A stretch of 7,748 bases of DNA from Bacteroidota bacterium (GCA_028875955.1 JAGWTX010000099.1:1-7748), one strand, 5' to 3'. Positions 1 through 6,793 are shown, numbered from the stretch's first letter. Program-made: numbers and translations. The notes: generated by a model not told the origin, from the letters alone.

Positions 1-3000
1 ATATTGGGGGTATTCAACCCATTCTCATAAAATCGTTTGCCATCTTTCAAGATATCCTCACTTACATTACCCAGATTCAGGAACATCTTACCGCCTTTAG
101 AATTGGGATTCTTGATAAAGGGGTCCTGAACCCAGAATTCGATGTATTGGATATTGCCTGTTTCAAAATCTGTCTGATCAATCGAACGCATCAATCCACC
201 CCATCGTGCAGCAGGTCTGGTCAGATGCCCGTTTGCATCCAGTTCCGTTTTCCGGCTTTCATAGTTATAAGGCCCTTTCTCGGTTGGATAATAAGCCAGG
301 TCAAAGGTGGATGTCTGCACATCTGTAATATTTGTTGTTCTCTGCGGAAACAATTCATTGGTAAACACCTGTCTCACCCTGGGATCGCTTAGTTCGGCCA
401 GGTTTCTGCGCAGGGGATTATTGGGACTGTTCCTGTCCTGCAGGTTGGGTTCAATATTGTACCAGGCCAGTTTTGCCCGGTTATAATTGTAATCCAGTGA
501 ATCAGTCAAAGTCGCTTCCGGGAATTTTGGATTACCCTGTGGTGTGGAAGCCAGTGCCCAGGCCACCAGCGGGAAACGAAGATCGATATTTGTCTGTGTG
601 CCTTCAAAATCATCAATATAGATCAGACCCTGGCTGCCACTGCCGATCTGCGAAGGATGTCCGGGCTTTAAAATAGCCGCTTCCCCATAACCCGTGATCG
701 ATGATTTTGCCTTGGTGGAATAAAAGGGGAGCTTATTCAGGAAGCGGGTCACTCCAGGCAATTCCGATCGGTAACTGATATCCAATCCATACATGGTGTT
801 CCGGATCGGATCTTCCCCATATCCCATTTTTGTAAAGAAGGGCCGTTCTGCCAACCGGGCATAGGTAGCCCCCAGTGTCAGCTTTTTACTGGCCAGATAA
901 TCCAGTCGCAAGCCCGTAAAATTTCGTTGCTGCACACCAAAACCTGCGTTGTTTTCAAAAGAAACTTTTACCGGGATATTGGAACTCAGGATCCCGGCGT
1001 TCAATATTTTAACCGTACCCAGATTATAATCCACCGTATAATCCAACCCTTCTTTTAATACCTGTCCGCCCGCCGTGACCGTAACCGAACCGGGTGGGAT
1101 ATTAAAGGCATTCAAGGAAATCTCCGAACCCCCGGCGCTCCCTTTTACCTGGCCCTGCATCACAAACCGATTCAGGTTGGCATAGGTCTGTGCGATGGCT
1201 TTGATGGAATCATACAATTGATAATAGACATATTTCTTTTTTACCGCCAGTGGCTGACCCGAGAATGCGAGCGTATCCAGGTCGCGCCCAAAAGGTTCCA
1301 GCACCGGGAAAATGATGCGCCCCATCTGGGGTAGAACGGTAAACCCTTCCACATAATCGAATACACCATCGGGCTGGGGATCATTCCGGTTATTCAACCT
1401 ATCCAGGTTCAAAATCCGCAACAATGATTTACCGTCTACGGAGGGAGAGCTTTCCGGTAAATATCTTTTCAAACCGCCGCTGGGTTCCTGATATAGCACG
1501 TTTAACTGGAATCCGTCTCTGGAGATGCCACCAAACAGATCCAGTGAATACACGTTCTTCATCATCCAGCCCCAGATCGGTAATTGAATTCTTTGTGAGG
1601 TAGCTTTTAATAATTTCAGGAACAGCACTTTCTGAACACCCCTTGTGGAATCGAGTGCCACATCCTGCGAAAATTCACCCACCTGGTAAACCCTGCCGTT
1701 GTAAGTATACTGGTAGGCAACCGCGAGAACCTCATCCGATTGCAATTGTACATTCAGTGAAACAAAACCCACCTGCGGGTTATAATAATATTCAGAGGGG
1801 TTGAGTTTTCTTGCGAATGTTTTTTCATAATCGTCCACCGGATTCAACCCTTTGGATAATAACAATGAATTGATCACCGCCGGATTCCGGGATGAGGGAT
1901 TGGATTGGAGGGATTGATATAAATCATTGTCACCGTTTGCAGGCAGGGTTGTATTGGTTAGTGAATGGATATTCGGATTATAGGGTTTGGGTTCCGCCAG
2001 ATCCATCAGTCCCACAATATCCCTGGCATCGGTAGTGGCACCGGTCCGGTTGGTAACCCATACTTCCATGCGCTGGATCTGAACCTGTGAATTGACCACA
2101 GGCAGGTTGGACATGGTTTTATTATAATTGTTTCTGAAATATTGTCCCAGCAGAAAGTGCCGGTTCTCTTCGTAATCATCCAGCTTTTTGGTAAAGTTCT
2201 GCGTGGAAGCACCACCCTGTAATCCGACCGACTGGCGGGAAGACCGCTGGTTGGCAATCGCACCGGTTACATATAATTTACCCAGTTGTACCTGGGTCTT
2301 TAATCCAAATAGGTTTTGTGCACTGGGAATCAGGGTGCTTCGGGTCTGGAAGGATATATTTCCGGCTTCAATACTCTTGATCAGCTCATCATCCATCCCC
2401 TTGTAATCCAGTTTGAGCTGGTTGTCAAAACCCAGGTTTGACAATGTATTATAGTTGATGGGGAATTTGAGTTTATCGCCGATATTGGCATTCACATTCA
2501 GCTTGGCATCCATATTGAAATCAAACCCGCCATTTTTTCTGGCCCGCTCGGGAAGCGTAGGGTTTTCAATATTCTGTCCCTGGTAACCCGCCATGATATT
2601 GACTTCACCGGAAGGACGGATATCCACTTTTAAACCATTGGCAGAAGTTCCGAAGATGCGGTCAAATAGTTTATCATACACGCGCATTTTGGGTCTGCCG
2701 GTTTTCAGATTCAGGGCAGTCAGTGCAGCGGCCCTTTTTTTAAAATAATCCGCTTCCGCTTTTTGGGATTCCAACCGCCAGAATTCTTCAAAAGTGAGAT
2801 AAGTGGGGGTCCGGTAATACTGATTCCCGATTTTTTCAGTGATATAATACTGACGTGTCTTGGGATCGTATTCGATATTCCGCTGGATCAGTTTGGAGTC
2901 CTGGAGATCAAAGGGATTCTTGCTTTGGTTTGACAAAGGGTCCCCCCTTCTGTCACTTATGGGAAAGTGCAGGGAATCTTTTTGCTGGGCCTTTACAGAA

Positions 3001-3050
3001 AAAAAGGAGAACAGCAACAGGGGTACGATAACATGACGAATAGCCTTCAA
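1..3050 (-). CDS. sprA: SprA, type IX secretion outer-membrane translocon (N-terminal 1016 residues; C-terminus beyond window)
   Basis: SprA (Sov in Porphyromonas) is the very large outer-membrane beta-barrel through which T9SS cargo leaves the cell; it is also needed for gliding in species that glide. The frame is open without interruption from a Sec signal peptide (residues about 1-21: Lys2 and Arg5, a hydrophobic core LLLFSFF, cleavage likely after VKA) to the left edge. After it come the family-like N-terminal block TFEEFWRLESQKAEADYF (about 87-103), a stretch rich in alternating polar/hydrophobic beta strands, a Asp/Asn-rich DRLNNRNDPQPDG segment (about 550-562) leading into a GRIIFPVLEPFG-type motif, and LIYIDDFEG (809-817), which I recognise as typical of SprA. 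Family members run to about 2,400 residues, so well over half is missing here. No ATG precedes the signal peptide in frame; I chose TTG at 3050, with CTG at 3074 as the alternative. It follows ruvA on the same strand after 71 bp and probably shares its transcript. The family call is firm; the exact start is not. Confidence 0.95.
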   Translation of the reverse strand, partial: MKAIRHVIVPLLLFSFFSVKAQQKDSLHFPISDRRGDPLSNQSKNPFDLQDSKLIQRNIEYDPKTRQYYITEKIGNQYYRTPTYLTFEEFWRLESQKAEADYFKKRAAALTALNLKTGRPKMRVYDKLFDRIFGTSANGLKVDIRPSGEVNIMAGYQGQNIENPTLPERARKNGGFDFNMDAKLNVNANIGDKLKFPINYNTLSNLGFDNQLKLDYKGMDDELIKSIEAGNISFQTRSTLIPSAQNLFGLKTQVQLGKLYVTGAIANQRSSRQSVGLQGGASTQNFTKKLDDYEENRHFLLGQYFRNNYNKTMSNLPVVNSQVQIQRMEVWVTNRTGATTDARDIVGLMDLAEPKPYNPNIHSLTNTTLPANGDNDLYQSLQSNPSSRNPAVINSLLLSKGLNPVDDYEKTFARKLNPSEYYYNPQVGFVSLNVQLQSDEVLAVAYQYTYNGRVYQVGEFSQDVALDSTRGVQKVLFLKLLKATSQRIQLPIWGWMMKNVYSLDLFGGISRDGFQLNVLYQEPSGGLKRYLPESSPSVDGKSLLRILNLDRLNNRNDPQPDGVFDYVEGFTVLPQMGRIIFPVLEPFGRDLDTLAFSGQPLAVKKKYVYYQLYDSIKAIAQTYANLNRFVMQGQVKGSAGGSEISLNAFNIPPGSVTVTAGGQVLKEGLDYTVDYNLGTVKILNAGILSSNIPVKVSFENNAGFGVQQRNFTGLRLDYLASKKLTLGATYARLAERPFFTKMGYGEDPIRNTMYGLDISYRSELPGVTRFLNKLPFYSTKAKSSITGYGEAAILKPGHPSQIGSGSQGLIYIDDFEGTQTNIDLRFPLVAWALASTPQGNPKFPEATLTDSLDYNYNRAKLAWYNIEPNLQDRNSPNNPLRRNLAELSDPRVRQVFTNELFPQRTTNITDVQTSTFDLAYYPTEKGPYNYESRKTELDANGHLTRPAARWGGLMRSIDQTDFETGNIQYIEFWVQDPFIKNPNSKGGKMFLNLGNVSEDILKDGKRFYENGLNTPN

Positions 3051-3077
3051 TCCCTCAAGCTTGGTTAAGTACAGTTA
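3048..3077 (-). other. Translation start region of sprA without ATG
   Basis: Reading on the minus strand, an in-frame TAA (3077-3075) closes the frame upstream of sprA. Between it and the signal peptide the only usable start codons are CTG at 3074-3072, directly after the stop, and TTG at 3050-3048. TTG gives a normal signal peptide beginning MKAIRH; CTG would add eight residues. A purine-rich GAGGGA touches the TTG, which is too close for a standard Shine-Dalgarno, but Bacteroidota often do not use one. TTG is favoured on signal-peptide shape only. Confidence 0.5.
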
Positions 3078-3121
3078 GTTCGATAATTTCTGAAAAAGTT
3101 ACGTAGAAATGAGGCTATAGA

Positions 3122-3706
3122 CTAGAGGTTTTTGAGTGCTTGTTTGATGATTTCTTCCAAAGATGCGTTTTCAGTTATTGTCAACATGGTTTTCTTTATC
3201 GCCTGTTCTGCAACGGGTCTTCCGATACCCAGTGCCATCAATGCATGAAGCGCGTCGCTGTTGGGATCCGGCGTACCATTGAGCAGCATTGACTGCTCCA
3301 TAGACTGTTTACCTAATTTATCCCTCAATTCCACAATCAGCCGTTCGGCGGATTTTTTGCCTATTCCTTTGATCCCTTCCAATTGCCGGGTGTTGCCCTG
3401 AACAATGGCACGGATGATCTCTTCGGGCCGCATCCCTGACAACATCATTCTGGCGGTGGAAGCACCAACGCCCGAAACACTGATCAGTTGCAGGAACAAT
3501 TCCTTTTCCGCCAATTCTGCAAATCCAAACAGGGTTTGCGCGTTTTCAGTGATATGCAGATACGTAAATAACTGACCACTATCCTGGTTACTGATGGCGG
3601 AATATGTGTTCAGACTGATCTGAAGATCATATCCAACACCATTCACATCCACCACCACACGGGCCGGTGTTTTTACGGCATACTTCCCTCTTACAAACGC
3701 GATCAT
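3122..3706 (-). CDS. ruvA: Holliday junction branch migration protein RuvA
   Basis: RuvA binds four-way DNA junctions as a tetramer and loads the RuvB motor ATPase, driving branch migration in recombinational repair in the cytoplasm. The 194-residue length is close to the family norm (about 200) and all three domains are visible: an OB-fold N-terminal domain (1-62, with the VNGVGYD motif at 21-27), two helix-hairpin-helix motifs (ISVSGVGASTARMML about 75-89 and LEGIKGIGKKSAERLI about 109-124), and the small RuvB-contacting C-terminal domain (about 150-194, DALHALMALGIGRPVAEQAIK) after a flexible linker. The acidic pin region reads ITENAQTLFGF: the glutamate is kept (Glu54) but the aspartate that follows in E. 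coli is Asn55. The ATG at 3706 gives the standard MIAFVRG beginning. sprA lies 71 bp downstream on the same strand with no terminator between, so an operon is likely. Confidence 0.97.
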   Translation of the reverse strand: MIAFVRGKYAVKTPARVVVDVNGVGYDLQISLNTYSAISNQDSGQLFTYLHITENAQTLFGFAELAEKELFLQLISVSGVGASTARMMLSGMRPEEIIRAIVQGNTRQLEGIKGIGKKSAERLIVELRDKLGKQSMEQSMLLNGTPDPNSDALHALMALGIGRPVAEQAIKKTMLTITENASLEEIIKQALKNL

Positions 3707-3714
3707 AGCTGGTT

Positions 3715-3722
3715 CAAAAATA
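3715..3722 (-). promoter_or_regulatory. Candidate -7 box for ruvA (TATTTTTG)
   Basis: On the minus strand TATTTTTG matches the Bacteroidota -7 consensus TAnnTTTG at every defined position and sits 8 bp before the ruvA ATG. I see no TTG-type -33 element at the expected 19-21 bp spacing, and the placement would leave almost no leader, so this is only a candidate. Confidence 0.3.
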
Positions 3723-3790
3723 TGTTAAAAAATCTTTGTATCCGTCATCTTTATTCCGCCGGGTCTCCGTGACCCATCAGCCAGACAGAA

Positions 3791-3802
3791 CCTGAGTTCA
3801 GG
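3791..3802. repeat. 12-bp palindrome CCTGAgtTCAGG, copy 1
   Basis: Two perfect 5-bp arms (CCTGA/TCAGG) surround a 2-bp centre, a layout suited to a dimeric DNA-binding protein rather than an RNA hairpin because the loop would be too short. A near-identical site occurs at 6782-6793 in another intergenic gap. No known regulator is assigned; chance occurrence is possible. Confidence 0.3.
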
Positions 3803-3814
3803 CTGGATTATCTG

Positions 3815-3829
3815 ACCGGATTTGCCGGT
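3815..3829. other. Small inverted repeat ACCGG-atttg-CCGGT
   Basis: A 5-bp GC-rich stem with a 5-nt loop is followed on the plus strand by a short run of T (3829-3832). It resembles a weak terminator, but no plus-strand gene ends before it. If functional it could lie in an early rightward transcript or be an operator; the stem is short and chance is plausible. Confidence 0.2.
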
Positions 3830-3938
3830 TTTATCACCATACCGGGTAAGTTTAAATATAACTTAAGGTTGGAATTTGAACCTCCGGATTTCCCATATTA
3901 GGGAAATCTTATTGATATTTGCGCCAATTGTTACAACT

Positions 3939-4934
3939 ATGAGCAAATTAAAAGCCGCTATAACTTCAGTGGGAGGTTATGTACCAGAGACCAAATTGAC
4001 CAATTTTGACCTGGAGAAAATGGTGGATACCAATGATGAATGGATTCGGACCCGTACAGGCATAGAAGAAAGAAGAATTCTCAAAGAACCCGGAAAAGGA
4101 AGCAGTGATATGGCGGTTCCTGCCGTTCAGGAAATATTAAGAAAAAAGAACCTGGACCCCAAAGATATTGACTGCCTGATCTGTGCCACCGTTACACCCG
4201 ACATGGTATTTCCGGCAACCGCCAATATTATCTGCGACAAATTAGGCGCCACCAATGCCTGGGGCTATGATATGAGCGCCGCCTGCAGCGGTTTCTTATA
4301 TGCACTCACCACGGGTGCCATGTATATCGAGAGCGGTCGTTATAAAAAAGTGATCGTGGTCGGGGTAGATAAAATGAGTGCGATTGTGGATTATACAGAC
4401 CGTGCCACCTGTATCATTTTTGGGGATGGTGCCGGGGCTGTTTTACTCGAACCCAGTACCGATGAAACCGGTATCCTGGACAGTATTTTACGCAGCGACG
4501 GAAGTGGACGGCAGTACCTGCATATGAAAGCCGGAGGATCCGTAAAACCTGCATCGGTTGAAACCGTTTTGGCCAAAGAACATTTTGCCTACCAGGAAGG
4601 CCAGCCCGTTTTCAAATTTGCCGTAAAGGGCATGGCCGATGTAAGTGCCGAATTACTGGAAAGAAACCAGTTAACGGGTGAAGATATTGCCTGGCTGGTT
4701 CCCCATCAGGCCAATCTCCGCATCATTGATGCTACCGCCAACAGGATGGGTCTGTCAAAGGATAAAGTGATGATCAATATCCAGAAATATGGCAATACCA
4801 CCGCAGCCACCATTCCGCTTTGTTTGTGGAACTGGGAAAACCAGCTGAAAAAAGGGGATAATATTGTACTGGCAGCATTCGGGGGCGGTTTTACCTGGGG
4901 TGCTACCTGGGTCAAATGGTCTTACGGATCCTGA
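3939..4934 (+). CDS. fabH: 3-oxoacyl-ACP synthase III (beta-ketoacyl-ACP synthase III, FabH)
   Basis: FabH condenses an acyl-CoA primer (acetyl-CoA, or branched primers in many Bacteroidota) with malonyl-ACP, the first step of type II fatty-acid synthesis in the cytoplasm. The 331-residue protein shows the whole thiolase-fold signature: N-terminal VGGYVPE and NDEWIRTRTGIEERR (32-46), catalytic Cys116 in SAACSGF, the GDGAGA loop (162-167), His256 in PHQAN, Asn286 in YGNTTAAT, and the C-terminal FGGGFTWGA (314-322). The Cys-His-Asn triad is complete. I start at ATG 3939 (MSKLKAAI) because it fits the family N-terminus; an upstream TTG at 3876 would add 21 residues unlike any FabH. The gene stands alone between opposing neighbours, not beside plsX and rpmF as is common, so it may be a second copy with its own primer preference. 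A strong terminator follows 9 bp after the stop. Confidence 0.96.
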   Translation: MSKLKAAITSVGGYVPETKLTNFDLEKMVDTNDEWIRTRTGIEERRILKEPGKGSSDMAVPAVQEILRKKNLDPKDIDCLICATVTPDMVFPATANIICDKLGATNAWGYDMSAACSGFLYALTTGAMYIESGRYKKVIVVGVDKMSAIVDYTDRATCIIFGDGAGAVLLEPSTDETGILDSILRSDGSGRQYLHMKAGGSVKPASVETVLAKEHFAYQEGQPVFKFAVKGMADVSAELLERNQLTGEDIAWLVPHQANLRIIDATANRMGLSKDKVMINIQKYGNTTAATIPLCLWNWENQLKKGDNIVLAAFGGGFTWGATWVKWSYGS

Positions 4935-4943
4935 TACGATTTC

Positions 4944-4968
4944 AAATCCCCGGACCGGGGATTTTTTT
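4944..4968 (+). terminator. Intrinsic terminator of fabH
   Basis: Arms AAATCCCC and GGGGATTT pair perfectly around a GGACC loop (the repeat can be drawn as 10 bp with a single central base) and run straight into seven T (4962-4968). It starts 9 bp after the fabH stop. The T-tract overlaps the stop codon of the convergent gene on the other strand (4969-4967). Seen from the minus strand the hairpin is followed by only three T, so it should work mainly for fabH and weakly in the other direction. Confidence 0.9.
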
Positions 4969-5461
4969 ATGCCCCGCTCCTTGCAAAAAGGATATAATCA
5001 ATCTGTGGTATTTTTTCTACTCCCAGCTGTCTGAGCAGGGTAACCAGTTGACCGCGGTGATAAGTGCCATGGTTGGACAGATGTAAGACGATATCCTGAA
5101 GCGGTTGCCGGTAAGGGTCTCCTTTTAAATTCTTATACGAAAAATCCGCCGCCAGTGTTTTCTCATCCTGTTCAAGAATCCAGTCGATCCATTGTTTGTT
5201 CTGATGCAATAATCCATTGGCAATGTCTTTCATGGAAGGGTGAAAACTAAGACTGGGCACAACAATCTGTTCATGCAGCTGAACCCGCTGCCACCAGATA
5301 CTGGAAGCATCCCAGATATGGAGACAGGTTTTCTCTACAGAAGGGAAACTACTCGCGATATATTGTTTTTGTTGTTCTTCCGTCAGGGACAGAATCAGAT
5401 CCAGCAGTTTTTCATTTGCCCATAAGTCATAGCGGACAAAAGAGGTCAATAATTGCTTCAT
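4967..5461 (-). CDS. DinB/YfiT-fold putative metal-dependent protein
   Basis: This 164-residue protein belongs to the DinB/YfiT four-helix-bundle superfamily (unrelated to DNA polymerase IV, despite the name). The family pattern is clear: an opening helix with YDLWANEKLLDLI (11-23), a first metal-ligand His48 in KTCLHIWDAS, and the paired His131 and His135 in HLSNHGTYHRGQL (127-139), giving the usual three-histidine site. Members include thiol-dependent transferases such as bacillithiol S-transferases and many of unknown role; the substrate cannot be told from sequence. I start at ATG 5461: the longer reading to 5545 would add 28 residues without family character and overlap the divergent gene at 5527. 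It probably has its own promoter, and it ends inside the T-tract of the fabH terminator, so the two genes converge with 32 bp between stops. Confidence 0.88.
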   Translation of the reverse strand: MKQLLTSFVRYDLWANEKLLDLILSLTEEQQKQYIASSFPSVEKTCLHIWDASSIWWQRVQLHEQIVVPSLSFHPSMKDIANGLLHQNKQWIDWILEQDEKTLAADFSYKNLKGDPYRQPLQDIVLHLSNHGTYHRGQLVTLLRQLGVEKIPQIDYILFARSGA

Positions 5462-5487
5462 CTTTAATCTTACTTTTGGATGAATAA

Positions 5488-5517
5488 GAAAATTACGATT
5501 TCCGCAGAATCCGTCAA
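5488..5517 (-). promoter_or_regulatory. Candidate promoter of the DinB-family gene
   Basis: On the minus strand TTG (5517-5515) is separated by 19 bp from TAATTTTC (5495-5488), which matches the Bacteroidota -33/-7 pattern TTG-N19-21-TAnnTTTG with one mismatch in the last base. Transcription would begin about 20 bp before the ATG at 5461, a sensible short leader. The -33 element lies 10 bp from the start codon of the divergent PLP-enzyme gene. Confidence 0.45.
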
Positions 5518-5526
5518 TTAAAAATA

Positions 5527-6756
5527 ATGAATAAAAAATTCCCATTGACCGGCATCAGTTCCGTTGCCATACACAGTTCCGGAAAGGAGAATGCAGACCA
5601 TGCCCACCTCACACCCATCTATGCCAGTTCTACGTTTACATTTGATTCGGCGCAGGAAGGCAGTGACCGGTTTGCCGGTGCCGACAAGACACGTATCTAT
5701 TCACGCTGGGGAAACCCCAGTTTTACACCGGCGGAAGAAACCATTGCCGCATTGGAAACATTTGGTCTACACAATCCAGATGGTTCACCCATGCAGGTTC
5801 GTGCATTATTACACGCCAGCGGACAGGCAGCCATGACCACATTATTCCTTAGCAACCTGAAGGCAGGAGATACCGTACTCAGTCATTTCTCCCTCTATGG
5901 TGGTACGCATGAATTATTAAACAAAGTATTGGCAGATACCGGAATCAAAACCACCCTCATCGATATGCGTGACCCGAACCGGGTTGCGGAAGCCATCCAA
6001 AAAGATCCGGGTATCAAGCTGGTGCATATCGAAACACCCGCCAATCCAACCATCAATTGTGTAGACCTGGAAGCAGTGATAACCATCGCCAAACAAAAAG
6101 GCATACTGGTTTCCGTTGACAATACATTTGCCACTCCTTATTTACAGCAGCCTTTCCAATACGGCGCTGATTTTGTTTTTCATTCCACAACCAAATTCCT
6201 GAATGGGCACGGTACGGCCATTGGCGGAGTATTGCTCGGAAAAGACCTGGAACTGATGCGCACCAAAGTATGGAAATGGTTTGCGCTGCTGGGTGGAAAC
6301 AGCAATCCCTTTGATGCTTTTTTACTCACACAGGGATTAAAAACCCTGGAACTGCGGATGGAAAGACATTGTTCCAATGCAGCAAAAGTTGCTGATTATT
6401 TAGCAACGCATCCCGCCATCGGACATGTGAATTATACCGGGCTGAGCAGTCATCCGGATTTTGCCATTGCCAAAAAACAGATGAGACATCCGGGTGCCCT
6501 GATGAGCTTTGAATTGAAAGGAGGCCTGGATGCCGGAAGGCGTTTTATTGATGCATTACAGATGTGTGTAAGAGCTGTTTCATTGGGAACACTGGACACA
6601 TTGGTATCCCATCCTGCCACGATGAGTCATGCCGGTTTACCCAGGGAAGAAAGGATCCAATACGGCATCACCGATGGATTGATCCGGATGAGTGTGGGCA
6701 TTGAAAACATAGAGGATCTTTTGGCAGACCTGGAACAGGCCCTTTCAAAATCCTAA
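5527..6756 (+). CDS. PLP-dependent Cys/Met metabolism enzyme (cystathionine gamma-synthase / methionine gamma-lyase family)
   Basis: This 409-residue fold-type I PLP enzyme belongs to the transsulfuration family, whose members make or break gamma-linked sulfur bonds (cystathionine gamma-synthase or gamma-lyase, O-acyl-homoserine sulfhydrylase, methionine gamma-lyase). Recognisable are the Tyr58/Arg60 phosphate-binding pair in YSRWGNPS from the neighbouring subunit, Tyr124 in SLYGGTHEL stacking on the cofactor, Asp198 in VDNTFATPYLQ, the Schiff-base Lys223 in HSTTKFLNGHG, and Arg387 in GLIRMSVGIEN for the substrate carboxylate. The active site is thus complete. At the position of the catalytic-loop cysteine typical of methionine gamma-lyases (YGCT) it has YGGT, and residues about 80-92 form a slightly longer loop than usual before ASGQAAM. 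The exact reaction is therefore open. The ATG at 5527 has an A-rich leader. It diverges from the DinB-family gene across 65 bp, and the next gene follows 68 bp downstream on the same strand. Confidence 0.92.
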   Translation: MNKKFPLTGISSVAIHSSGKENADHAHLTPIYASSTFTFDSAQEGSDRFAGADKTRIYSRWGNPSFTPAEETIAALETFGLHNPDGSPMQVRALLHASGQAAMTTLFLSNLKAGDTVLSHFSLYGGTHELLNKVLADTGIKTTLIDMRDPNRVAEAIQKDPGIKLVHIETPANPTINCVDLEAVITIAKQKGILVSVDNTFATPYLQQPFQYGADFVFHSTTKFLNGHGTAIGGVLLGKDLELMRTKVWKWFALLGGNSNPFDAFLLTQGLKTLELRMERHCSNAAKVADYLATHPAIGHVNYTGLSSHPDFAIAKKQMRHPGALMSFELKGGLDAGRRFIDALQMCVRAVSLGTLDTLVSHPATMSHAGLPREERIQYGITDGLIRMSVGIENIEDLLADLEQALSKS

Positions 6757-6781
6757 CCCAAACAGTTTATATAAATTAATC

Positions 6782-6793
6782 CCTGATTTCAGG
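6782..6793. repeat. 12-bp palindrome CCTGAttTCAGG, copy 2
   Basis: This has the same CCTGA/TCAGG arms as the site at 3791-3802, differing in one central base, and lies in the 68-bp gap between the PLP-enzyme gene and the serine hydrolase, 31 bp before the latter's ATG. It is followed by GTTTAT rather than a T-run, so it is not a convincing terminator. No TAnnTTTG-type promoter is visible in this gap; an AT-rich patch precedes it (about 6767-6780). Confidence 0.3.

Larger units (their letters stand above)
3707..3938. other. Divergent intergenic region between ruvA and fabH
   Basis: These 232 bp hold no gene that I can support. They must contain the promoters for ruvA (leftward) and fabH (rightward). 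Visible elements are the ruvA -7 candidate, a 12-bp palindrome (3791-3802), a short ACCGG/CCGGT hairpin (3815-3829), an AT-rich patch around 3851-3863, and an imperfect -7-like GATATTTG at 3914-3921 just before fabH, which lacks a -33 partner. The middle part (about 3757-3845) is noticeably more GC-rich than the flanks, which is unusual for a simple promoter gap. Confidence 0.6.

Noticed and set aside
147..2406. Several short open frames on both strands within 1-3050 (for example 147-392, 473-676, 2006-2263 and 2188-2406)
   Set aside because: All lie inside the continuous sprA frame, have no family-like sequence and are rich in residues typical of out-of-frame translation.
3773..3901. A 42-codon stop-to-stop plus-strand frame before fabH that reads like short beta strands
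   Set aside because: It has no ATG, GTG or usable early start, is short enough to occur by chance, and matches no family that I recognise.
3876..3938. N-terminal extension of FabH from TTG at 3876
   Set aside because: It adds 21 residues not found in FabH; the ATG at 3939 gives the standard N-terminus.
4391..4915. Minus-strand open frames inside fabH (4391-4576 and 4706-4915)
   Set aside because: They are antisense shadows of a clear conserved gene.
5462..5545. 28-residue N-terminal extension of the DinB-family protein from 5545
   Set aside because: It would overlap the start of the divergent gene and cover the best promoter candidate; the family N-terminus begins at ATG 5461.
5564..6377. 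Open frames overlapping the PLP-enzyme gene in other frames (5564-5836, 5895-6134, 6180-6377)
   Set aside because: The PLP-enzyme frame is complete and carries every active-site motif; these are shadows.
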